This document shows positions 1-5,630 of a stretch of DNA of 5,630 bases, piece by piece. How positions within the stretch are numbered: position 1 is the first letter of the stretch; each line of letters begins with the position of its first letter. The notes beneath the pieces were generated by a model. The model saw nothing but the letters and a program-made list of their open reading frames with translations. It was not told where the DNA came from and made no database searches. Origin of the DNA: an uncultured Cloacibacillus sp. (GTDB lineage: Bacteria > Synergistota > Synergistia > Synergistales > Synergistaceae); assembly GCA_934511335.1 (NCBI GenBank), contig CAKSWL010000158.1, forward strand, positions 1 through 5,630, given 5' to 3'. Made by a program: the position numbers and the translations under genes.

Positions 1-690
1 CAGCACGGGGGCGGCGTCGGAGGTGAATATCATCAACAATCTGGCAAGTCCGCTCTGCCTCCATATCATAGGCGCGTCCTTTGTCATCGGGGCCTGTTGG
101 GTGAGGAGAACGGCACGCTGGGCGGCGCGTACCGCCTGCTTGTGCGAGAACCCTCGTTTGACATTCGATTCATAAGTCGCCTTCCAGCCAATGGCCGCCA
201 CGACCCTGTCCATATATGAAATGGGGGCGATAAGCGTGTCCATTGATTTTTTATATACATACTGCGCATCGCCCATTATCGTAGGATCATATTTGTTTAT
301 ACTGAAAAAAACGTTCGGCACACGGTCCCTCATCTGCGGATCCGTCGCGTAGATATCTTCCAGGAATTGCTTCGGATGCTGCAAATACTTGTCTATAGAG
401 CAGCCGATTTGCGCCGGCCCGGCGGTAATAAGAAAACGCGGTATCGAAGTCGTCTGTTTCAGGACGGTGCCGATATTGGCCGCAAGATAGGTATACGCCA
501 TATTCTTGCCAAGGGTATTGGCTATCCGGCTGAATACGTCGTTGCCAACCGTCAGTTCGTCACGATTGACGAGGTTGATATATTCCTGTACGGCTTTCCA
601 TGTCCCAGAACCAAACTTCTCACGGATGAGCTTAGGAATATTGTACGAACGCCCCGTGCTGTCCTCGAAGTTTTCCGTGAACACCGCTTG
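1..690 (-). other. C-terminal helical region typical of phage polyvalent proteins (incomplete)
   Basis: Residues 1021-1250 of the second protein. The series of helices includes RIANTLGKNMAYTYLAANIG, a mildly hydrophobic TSIPRFLITAGPAQIG, then GWKATYESNVKRGFSHKQAV and RQSGLARLLMIFTSDAAPVL at the edge. The pattern of a 'WKA.YE....G.S..QAV' helix followed by a final 'F.S' block resembles the terminal domain I recall from many phage polyvalent proteins (LPD38-like). The hydrophobic stretch is short for a membrane span. The exact domain name is uncertain and the end is outside the window. Confidence 0.5.
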
Positions 691-3600
691 AAGGTCTGGC
701 CCTATCCGCGCGAAAGCAGCCGTGTGTTCCATGGCGTCGACCTGTGTATTCCATATAGACAGCAGCCCAAGATTTACGGGAGCCTGGTGTTTTGCGCTTA
801 TCTCTTTGCCAGGAATCACGCGCGGATTCAAGAACCCCCTTTCCAATCCGGCCTTCTGCGCTCCCGCCTGCGCTGCGACGCCTTTGGCGTATGCCGCCTC
901 GTCGGCGTTCTCCAGACCATGGTTCGAGGTATATTCCAGCCGCCGCATCGGCGTGTAGTTCTCCTCTTTCATCATGCCCTGGTCGAAGTTGGCGATAAAA
1001 ATGTTGTTCATTCGCTCATAATGCGTGTCGTATTCCCGAATCACGTAATCCGCCAGCTCACGCTCCTGCGGAGTGAGCGCTTTGACGCACTCCCCGATGT
1101 GCGCCAGCACTTCCGCAGGTGGCTTGGCGTCATGTTTTTTCGCATTGTCCAAAAACCATGAATCGGGTATCAGCACTCTCATGTTCCCCAAAATAAGCGC
1201 CAGAGACGATTTATCATTCTGCATCGCCGCGTAGATCGACAGAAGTTCATCGACGCTGTACTTGTATTTGCCAACGGCGCGTTTTTTACTCAGGGCATGG
1301 AATGTTATACCAAGCTCCTTCATTTTCGCGTTCATCGCGTCGCGGCGCTCTTGGATATGTTCCAGCTTCGTGTCATAGGCTGCGTTCACCTCATCCACAC
1401 AATACCTTGAAAATGCGCTGTCAAACCTTCCCAATCCGTGCCCAATCCAGTCGAAGAGACGGATGGCGCCTAACGTGTTGGCATAGGTCCAGTCTTTTAA
1501 CTTTTCCGCCTTTCCCATGACGCCGTCGTATAGTTTGGGGAGATCGGAGGGACCGGTTATCGGCCCCTGCTTCGCTTTGCTTTTCGTCTTATCCAAGGCG
1601 GTCACGCACTCCACTCTTATCTTATCGCGGCGCTCTACGATGCCGGCCCGCCACACCTCGTACTCTCTCCGGCCTCGGGCATGGATTTCGCTGATTTCCT
1701 TGGCGAGTGCGGCGATCTCTGATAACTTGGCGTCAGAAAGCCGCAGGTCGTTCAATGTCATGCCAGCGGCCTCCAGCCTTTCGATCAGCTTCATGAAGGG
1801 AGCGTCCGCCGGATTTATATCTTTGTAATCAAGCCCCAGATCATGCCTTATCGCGTCCATAAGCGAAGCTGCCATCTTCATCTTCTGCGTTGGGTAAACG
1901 GCGGCAAATTTAGGCTTGCGCCTGCGACGATTCGGGCGTTTTTTATCCAGCTCGGTATCGTGCAGGTCTACGATCTGGCGGCTCTCGGCAAGCTTGTCAA
2001 GCATCTCCTGCTGTACGGACCAGATGACCTTTTCATCGCTGACGTCGTGGTTGATTCCTTTCAACAAAGCTTCGACATCTTTAAGCAAAACCTTCCTCTT
2101 CTGAAGCCGCTCAAACATCGCCTCCTGTCTGCTCTTCGTCTTGTAGTCAAAACCGGGGCGCTTGAACTTGGCGCCGCGTTCACCCTCGCTTTTGCCTCGG
2201 TCGTACCCCAGCGCCTCACCGAGGCGAAATTTGTTATTCGCCTCACGCTTTTTCTCTTGCTCAAAATTTTTCAAACGTTCTTTAAGCAGCTCGTTTTCTT
2301 TGATAAGGTCCCCGATGGTGATTTCCGCGATATAAGATTCTTCGATCTCCTGCGGCGTGGCAAGCAGTCTGTCAAAGACATCCTGAACCTCCGGAGTGAG
2401 CTCTTCTCCGGAAAACTTCGCATTCGAGTATATATCCAGCAACCACATGCGCATTTTCTGTAATATGGGGCGCAACGCCTTTGATGGCGAATCTCCGTTC
2501 ATAACATACATTTCCATCGCACGCGCCCATTTTTCATGGGCTTCCTTAAGACGGGCCTGCTGCGTTTCGTCAAGTTTATCCAGGTCAGAGAGATCCATAT
2601 TGGAAATGCCCAAGTAATCAAGAACCGTTTTAAGGTCACGACTTATCTCAGTATACGAGTCCGCCTTATATCCGTACCGTATCAAGTCTTCAAGAATAAG
2701 GTGCCCCATCTCGTGGATGAAGGTACTTCGGTCCGCCGTACGGAACAGGGAAACCAGGGATTCTCCTGTTTTACGGTTGAAGGTGATTCCGCCGCGCTTG
2801 CCCTGCGTAAAATAAGGAACTCCTTGAGAATCCGGGACATTTTTTAATAAATCGTGTATACTAACTTCAGATGGAGCTTTCTTCCCAACGCTGAGCAGAT
2901 TCGTCTGTGTTTGCGACCTGTCGAAAGTTCCATCTTTTTTGTCTATAAGTACATCGTAAAGCTGAGTATCCAACGGATCAAATCCAACCCTGCCGTCTTC
3001 TTCAAATACAACTATCCTGGCCGTATATATATTCCCATCGCCTATATTCAAAGGAACATATAGCCTGTGAAGCACTTCCTGCTTATTTTTCCTCTTGGCG
3101 TTCTTTCTCTGGCCTCTAGTCATTTCAGAAGTGATAAAAACCTTCTTTTTATTCGGCATACTTTCAATCAATACTGCCGACTCTATCAGATCTTTCACAT
3201 TCCACCAGGAAGAAATCGTATTCAAATCAGTGACCCAGCTAGGAGGCTCATACTTCCAAACCTCTCTGTTCTTTCCGTCATCCATATCCCGCAGGACCCG
3301 CAGCATATAAAGATACCAGTGTCCCATCTCGTGCATCGTGGTCGAACGGTTCGCCGTCTTGCCCAGAGTGATGCGAACCGGCTGTCCGGGATTGCGCGGA
3401 AACATAATAGAACCGTTAAACTGCTGATACAGCTTGTTATTATATTTCTCTCTTTCGTTGACAAGGTCCAGCTCTGTTTTTATAATATAGTTATTAGCCC
3501 GTGTACTACCTCTCCCAGGGAATTGCACCCTGGTGACGTCGGACGGCTCCTTAGAGCCGGTAGGGCTTTTTTTTATATACTGTGAAAACCTGACATTCTT

Positions 3601-3750
3601 CTTTTCCCATTCCGGTAATTGCTCAAGATCGGCATAGGCCAGCAGCTCCTCGTCCTCTATCCCCTGCCGATACCTCTGTGGATTAGCGATCCTCTCTCCG
3701 TTAGCACCGTTTTTTGATTGCGTATAAATACTGCTCACCTGATAATACAT
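1..3750 (-). CDS. Giant phage polyvalent protein: two HExxH metallopeptidase modules, half LPD3-like domain, coiled coil, long helical C-terminal region (3' end outside window)
   Basis: ATG at 3750-3748 opens a frame with no stop through base 1: 1,250 codons, with the C-terminus beyond the edge. A TAG in the same frame at 3771-3769 limits the start to ATG 3750 or TTG 3756; the next Met (residue 116) is too far into the conserved part. Order: N-terminal linker (1-100); metallopeptidase copy 1 with PVRITLGK and HEMGH (140-144), cut short near 186; second half of an LPD3/BECR-like module (187-268: AVLIES, HRLYVPL, LYDVL); metallopeptidase copy 2 (about 295-470) with HEMGH (346-350) and KWARAMEMYV; heptad-like coiled coil (466-508); polybasic NRRRRKPK (607-614); a long, mainly helical region with NYTPMRR (931-937); and a terminal region (1021-1250) resembling the C-terminal helical domains of phage polyvalent proteins. 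The predicted role is a virion-delivered multifunctional effector; that role is inferred from architecture alone. The 16-base overlap suggests co-translation with the upstream gene. Confidence 0.92.
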   Translation of the reverse strand, partial: MYYQVSSIYTQSKNGANGERIANPQRYRQGIEDEELLAYADLEQLPEWEKKNVRFSQYIKKSPTGSKEPSDVTRVQFPGRGSTRANNYIIKTELDLVNEREKYNNKLYQQFNGSIMFPRNPGQPVRITLGKTANRSTTMHEMGHWYLYMLRVLRDMDDGKNREVWKYEPPSWVTDLNTISSWWNVKDLIESAVLIESMPNKKKVFITSEMTRGQRKNAKRKNKQEVLHRLYVPLNIGDGNIYTARIVVFEEDGRVGFDPLDTQLYDVLIDKKDGTFDRSQTQTNLLSVGKKAPSEVSIHDLLKNVPDSQGVPYFTQGKRGGITFNRKTGESLVSLFRTADRSTFIHEMGHLILEDLIRYGYKADSYTEISRDLKTVLDYLGISNMDLSDLDKLDETQQARLKEAHEKWARAMEMYVMNGDSPSKALRPILQKMRMWLLDIYSNAKFSGEELTPEVQDVFDRLLATPQEIEESYIAEITIGDLIKENELLKERLKNFEQEKKREANNKFRLGEALGYDRGKSEGERGAKFKRPGFDYKTKSRQEAMFERLQKRKVLLKDVEALLKGINHDVSDEKVIWSVQQEMLDKLAESRQIVDLHDTELDKKRPNRRRRKPKFAAVYPTQKMKMAASLMDAIRHDLGLDYKDINPADAPFMKLIERLEAAGMTLNDLRLSDAKLSEIAALAKEISEIHARGRREYEVWRAGIVERRDKIRVECVTALDKTKSKAKQGPITGPSDLPKLYDGVMGKAEKLKDWTYANTLGAIRLFDWIGHGLGRFDSAFSRYCVDEVNAAYDTKLEHIQERRDAMNAKMKELGITFHALSKKRAVGKYKYSVDELLSIYAAMQNDKSSLALILGNMRVLIPDSWFLDNAKKHDAKPPAEVLAHIGECVKALTPQERELADYVIREYDTHYERMNNIFIANFDQGMMKEENYTPMRRLEYTSNHGLENADEAAYAKGVAAQAGAQKAGLERGFLNPRVIPGKEISAKHQAPVNLGLLSIWNTQVDAMEHTAAFARIGPDLQAVFTENFEDSTGRSYNIPKLIREKFGSGTWKAVQEYINLVNRDELTVGNDVFSRIANTLGKNMAYTYLAANIGTVLKQTTSIPRFLITAGPAQIGCSIDKYLQHPKQFLEDIYATDPQMRDRVPNVFFSINKYDPTIMGDAQYVYKKSMDTLIAPISYMDRVVAAIGWKATYESNVKRGFSHKQAVRAAQRAVLLTQQAPMTKDAPMIWRQSGLARLLMIFTSDAAPVL
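2227..2355 (-). other. Predicted coiled coil in the second protein
   Basis: Residues 466-508 follow metallopeptidase copy C and are dominated by Glu, Lys and Leu with leucines or isoleucines at roughly heptad spacing (DLIKENELLKERLKNFEQEK). This probably forms a helical spacer or self-association segment between the peptidase and the C-terminal region. A polybasic stretch, NRRRRKPK (residues 607-614, bases 1932-1909), lies about 100 residues further on and could contact nucleic acid or be a processing site; that is speculation. Confidence 0.5.
2341..2868 (-). repeat. Metallopeptidase module, copy C (second gene, full length)
   Basis: Residues about 295-470 of the second protein. The blocks follow copy A in order: SIHDLLKNVPD linker, RTADRSTFIHEMGHLIL, DLKTVLDYLG, KWARAMEMYVMNGDSPSKALRPIL, MRMWLLDIYS and ELTPEVQDVFDRLLATPQEIE. 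His346, Glu347 and His350 form HExxH; Glu406 or Glu413 aligns with the candidate third ligand of copy A. This copy looks catalytically competent. Its lead-in lacks PVRITLGK, having SLVSLF in the same place, so it is more diverged from A than B is in that part. Confidence 0.72.
2947..3192 (-). repeat. LPD3/BECR-like module, copy B (second gene, second half only)
   Basis: Residues about 187-268 of the second protein: LIESAVLIESMPNKKK, a basic loop rich in Lys and Arg, LHRLYVPLNIGDGNIY, ARIVVFEE and TQLYDVL. These match the second half of the copy in the first gene in order and spacing. The first half, with the EHLAHSS block, is missing and is replaced by the truncated metallopeptidase copy B. 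A nuclease function is therefore doubtful for this copy. Confidence 0.62.
3199..3432 (-). repeat. Metallopeptidase module, copy B (second gene, truncated)
   Basis: Residues about 107-184 of the second protein match copy A closely: KLYQQFNGSIMFP, the identical octet PVRITLGK, STTMHEMGHWYLYMLRVL and DLNTISSWW. The match then ends abruptly. The whole C-terminal helical lobe, including the FARGFE-like helix that should supply a third zinc ligand, is absent. The HExxH motif is intact, but this copy is likely inactive on its own or retained as a structural or binding module. Confidence 0.7.
3541..3576 (-). promoter_or_regulatory. Candidate frameshift signal: A8 slippery run plus stem-loop
   Basis: Read on the minus strand, the second gene has ATA AAA AAA AGC, which puts A AAA AAA in the correct X XXY YYZ phase for -1 slippage (A run 3574-3567). 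After a seven-base spacer comes a perfect 6-bp stem, CGGCTC (3559-3554) with GAGCCG (3549-3544), closing a UAAG loop. A -1 shift would add KPYRL and stop at TAA 3553-3551, giving a product of about 66 residues, much as dnaX slippage makes a shorter form. The arrangement is visible in the sequence; activity is not shown and could be chance. Confidence 0.35.
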
Positions 3751-3764
3751 CCCCAAGTGCCTTG
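3735..3764 (-). promoter_or_regulatory. Stop-start overlap with weak ribosome-binding site
   Basis: The second gene's ATG (3750-3748) lies 16 bases inside the end of the first gene (TGA 3737-3735). AAGG at 3763-3760 sits nine bases before the ATG and could be a weak Shine-Dalgarno sequence; GGGG directly abuts the ATG. A terminating ribosome could reinitiate here, so the pair is probably translationally coupled. The alternative is that the GGGG run marks a one-base loss that split a single longer gene. Confidence 0.5.
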
Positions 3765-5630
3765 AACTCTACGCACCCGCGCGTCTATCTCGGCGCTTGT
3801 GCCCCTGCGCCCCGCCATGGCGTCGATCATGCCCCTTGCCGACTTAAAGCCCAGCGATCTTGCCGCCACCGTAAGGTCCGTCATCCCCTCTCCCGGGTTT
3901 TCGGCCAAAGTCCCCTCCGGCATTGCGGACACCACATTCTCGCCGAACTCGTCCAGCACCGCGTCTGCGGAAAGCCGCAGATCCGGATTTTTCTCCAGCA
4001 TCGCGATCGCGCGGAACCCGCGGTCCTTCGCCACCGCGCGCGTGATCTCCGGACGAATATCCTCCGCGTAATCCGCCATCGCCTTTCTGCGCTCCGGCGT
4101 AAGGTCATCAAGCAGGCCGGAAAGCACCCGTTCCTTCGCGTCCTCGTAAGGATCATCGCCGAAGTCATACGGCTCTCCCATGCTCTCCTCGTCGCCCTCC
4201 GGCAGCATCGCGGACAGCACGCCGTCAAGCTCCCGTGAGGCCCGCAGCCGCTCGACCGCCTCTTCCGCCGCAAGCATCCTGTCATACACGCCGCGGATAT
4301 CGTCAGACAGCTCCACGTCAAGCTCAGTTAAGCTCCTGTAGATCTCGCACAGCCACTTCTTGAAGCGCCGGAACACCGGCAGCAGCTCCTTAGACGGCGC
4401 CCTCCCCTCAGCCAGGTACTTCTCAAAGCCGCGGGCGAAATACTCCTGCGCCGATCTGCTGTAAGCCTTGCCCGCCTCCGACTCCGTCTCCATGCCTGAC
4501 TCAAGCCACTGCCTGAAACCCGCGGCAGACAGCGTGCCTTTGTTGTCTTCGGCCACATAAGCCGCAGCCTGGCGCGCTATATCCTCCGCCTGATCTCCCC
4601 ACCAGCCGGAGACGATTCTCAAATCATTGTTCCATCGCGCTGCGGGGTAGTTCCCAAAAGCCCAGGAAGCCTTGTTCTGCACCGCGTCAAATGCCGCAAG
4701 CCTCTTTAAGTGCCACAGGTACAGGTGCGCCAGCTCATGCGTGAACGTCGACTTATCCGCGTCCTTCCCCAGCGTGATCCGCACCGGCGCCCCGTCATAA
4801 GCGGGAAGAGTGATGGATCCGCGAGAATTCTGCAAATACAGATCTCCGTAAAAATCATTGACATTGCTCAACATTTCTCTTATAGTAATCCTAGAAATGC
4901 CCGGCAGATCGATGAGCTTGCTAGAATCGTTGGCAGGTGCCGTTGAGAGCCGGGCGCTTTTATCTTCTGGTATCACGTCATAAAGTTCCACAGTCTTAGG
5001 ATTTACGCTTATATTACCATCGGCACGTTCCTCGGCTACAAGGCGAATTGTTTTGTAGTCCTTGCCGTCTACTGTTATAGGAACGTATAGTCTATGATAG
5101 AAAGAGATAGTGTTTTTTCTGTTAATGCTTCGTCTTTTACTTTTTGTCCACGAGGGATCTATCTTTGTGATTTTCTCATTCTTTATGCTCTCAATTAGCA
5201 CAGCGTTTGCTATCACATCGGAAAGGCTATCAAACGTTGCTTTGCGCAAAGCAGGAATATTTAAGCTTATGTCCAGGGGCGCGCTTGAATGTGCTAAATG
5301 CTCCGTGTTCCGGTTAAGAACTTCAACCAACATTTTATTATCGGCCGTTGTGATCGCTAAAGGGACCATACCCCTTATTTTATTCTTTAATTCCTGTACC
5401 TTTGAATAACTAGTTCCATCATATGATCCCGACAAATCGACCACATGCACGAAAGAATCCGGATCGACGTCCGGGTTCATTGGCTGATAAAACGTCTCCA
5501 TAACCTTGGCGTCCTGGTCGTCGAAGATGACGTAATTATAATTGCCCTCGCCCCTCCTCCTGCTTGAGCCGTCCAGATACTTAATGCCGGAGAAGCCCGC
5601 GTCGCGGAGCAACATGCTGGCATCTTTATC
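3735..5630 (-). CDS. Phage polyvalent protein, C-terminal part: ART-like tail, LPD3/BECR-like domain, HExxH metallopeptidase (5' end outside window)
   Basis: The frame is open from the window edge to TGA at 3737-3735, giving 631 residues (numbered here from the first codon, 5630-5628). The Met at 5615 is only an internal codon, so the real start lies upstream. Residues 1-45 contain GIKYLDGSSRR and NYNYVIFDD, a pattern I associate with the end of ADP-ribosyltransferase-like domains in polyvalent proteins. Residues about 60-220 form an LPD3/BECR-like module with EHLAHSS, NAVLIES, HRLYVP and ELYDVI. A linker leads to a metallopeptidase (about 260-455): PVRITLGK, HELAH (His298, Glu299, His302), then a helical lobe with EYFARGFEKYL, where Glu396 or Glu403 could be the third zinc ligand. 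The last 175 residues are acidic, then helical (ARSLGFKSARGMIDAM), ending in GCIIR. Such proteins are thought to be packaged and injected with phage DNA to counter host defences. No signal peptide can be judged because the start is missing. Coding is certain; exact domain names are less so. Confidence 0.9.
   Translation of the reverse strand, partial: DKDASMLLRDAGFSGIKYLDGSSRRRGEGNYNYVIFDDQDAKVMETFYQPMNPDVDPDSFVHVVDLSGSYDGTSYSKVQELKNKIRGMVPLAITTADNKMLVEVLNRNTEHLAHSSAPLDISLNIPALRKATFDSLSDVIANAVLIESIKNEKITKIDPSWTKSKRRSINRKNTISFYHRLYVPITVDGKDYKTIRLVAEERADGNISVNPKTVELYDVIPEDKSARLSTAPANDSSKLIDLPGISRITIREMLSNVNDFYGDLYLQNSRGSITLPAYDGAPVRITLGKDADKSTFTHELAHLYLWHLKRLAAFDAVQNKASWAFGNYPAARWNNDLRIVSGWWGDQAEDIARQAAAYVAEDNKGTLSAAGFRQWLESGMETESEAGKAYSRSAQEYFARGFEKYLAEGRAPSKELLPVFRRFKKWLCEIYRSLTELDVELSDDIRGVYDRMLAAEEAVERLRASRELDGVLSAMLPEGDEESMGEPYDFGDDPYEDAKERVLSGLLDDLTPERRKAMADYAEDIRPEITRAVAKDRGFRAIAMLEKNPDLRLSADAVLDEFGENVVSAMPEGTLAENPGEGMTDLTVAARSLGFKSARGMIDAMAGRRGTSAEIDARVRRVQGTWGCIIR
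4266..4853 (-). repeat. Metallopeptidase module, copy A (in first gene, full length)
   Basis: This is residues about 260-455 of the first protein. It shows a lead-in strand with PVRITLGK, STFTHELAHLYLWHL, a conserved DLRIVSGWWG about 40 residues later, then EYFARGFEKYLAEG and WLCEIYRSLTELDVELSDDIRGVYDRMLA. HExxH gives two zinc-binding His and the catalytic Glu; a Glu in the FARGFE helix is the likely third ligand. All these blocks recur in copy C, so this copy serves as the intact reference for the two in the second gene. Confidence 0.75.
4971..5453 (-). repeat. LPD3/BECR-like module, copy A (first gene, apparently full)
   Basis: Residues about 60-220 of the first protein. The first half has SYSKVQELKNKIRG, a LAITTADNKMLVEV strand pair and EHLAHSS; the second half has NAVLIES, a Lys/Arg-rich loop, HRLYVPITVDGKDY, IRLVAEE and VELYDVI. 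I recognise this as the LPD3-type domain of polyvalent proteins, related to barnase-EndoU-colicin E5/D-RelE (BECR) nucleases. RNase activity is a family-level prediction; I cannot assign catalytic residues with certainty. The stretch is AT-rich compared with the rest of the gene. Confidence 0.6.

Noticed and set aside
367..1161. 264-codon open frame on the plus strand
   Set aside because: It lies wholly opposite the second gene's conserved helical region. The product is Arg-rich without recognisable motifs, while the minus strand reads through without a stop.
1843..2463. 206-codon plus-strand frame with Phe/Leu-rich hydrophobic stretches
   Set aside because: It is the antisense of the Lys/Glu-rich coiled coil and flanking parts; Lys/Glu codons read backwards as Phe/Leu, which mimics membrane segments.
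3544..3574. Possible Rho-independent terminator on the plus strand (stem followed by eight T)
   Set aside because: The 6-bp stem is separated from the T run by seven bases, the closer alternative stem is only four strong pairs, and no plus-strand gene ends here. It is explained better as coding sequence of the second gene, possibly a slippage signal.
3067..3585. 172-codon plus-strand frame
   Set aside because: It is antisense to metallopeptidase copy B and the half LPD3 module, whose motifs are clear on the minus strand.
3881..4321. 146-codon minus-strand frame
   Set aside because: It overlaps the first gene in another frame in a very GC-rich part. The Arg/Cys/Trp/Ser-rich product is typical of a shadow frame.
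5110..5409. 99-codon plus-strand frame with a hydrophobic start resembling a signal or membrane peptide
   Set aside because: It begins at GTG and is antisense to the Lys-rich loop of the LPD3-like module in the first gene. It has no convincing ribosome-binding site and no support of its own.
5613..5615. Met codon at 5615 as the start of the first gene
   Set aside because: The frame is open upstream to the window edge and the Met lies inside a conserved domain tail (GIKYLDGSSRR follows within ten residues), so the gene begins outside the window.

Overview
The whole window is coding on the minus strand. Two consecutive, overlapping reading frames fill it and both run off the window edges, so neither gene is complete. 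The upstream gene lies at the right-hand end. It enters at 5630 and stops at 3735-3737, giving 631 codons in view. The downstream gene starts at ATG 3750-3748, overlaps the first by 16 bases, and stays open for exactly 1,250 codons to base 1. I see no RNA gene, CRISPR array, insertion sequence or intergenic promoter. The numerous plus-strand frames are shadows of these two genes.

Both products look like bacteriophage or mobile-element 'polyvalent' proteins. This is the class of very large, multidomain proteins described by Aravind and colleagues, thought to be delivered with incoming DNA to act against host defences. Three kinds of module can be read directly. The first is a C-terminal fragment resembling the ADP-ribosyltransferase-like domains of these proteins, at the right edge. 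The second is an LPD3/BECR-like module (a nuclease-fold family) carrying AVLIES, HRLYVP and LYDV motifs; one copy is apparently full and one lacks its first half. The third is a zincin-type metallopeptidase module with an HExxH helix, present three times (HELAH, HEMGH, HEMGH). The downstream protein then continues into a coiled coil, a polybasic stretch and a long helical region of the type that ends many phage polyvalent proteins.

The main observation is modular duplication and fusion. The first protein carries a full unit (LPD3-like, linker, metallopeptidase with its C-terminal helical lobe). The second carries a metallopeptidase copy that breaks off after a conserved SWW position and joins directly to the second half of another LPD3-like module. 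That half-module is followed by its own linker and a full metallopeptidase. This looks like an in-frame deletion between tandem units. The LPD3-containing stretches are markedly AT-rich (about 33-47% GC in sampled 60-base lines) compared with their surroundings (about 63-75%), so the gene pair is compositionally mosaic. A run of eight A in a slippery phase, followed seven bases later by a 6-bp stem-loop, sits early in the second gene.

The host cannot be named from the sequence. The content fits a prophage or phage of a moderate-to-high-GC bacterium; I found no taxonomic marker. Family assignments come from remembered motif patterns, not from a search.
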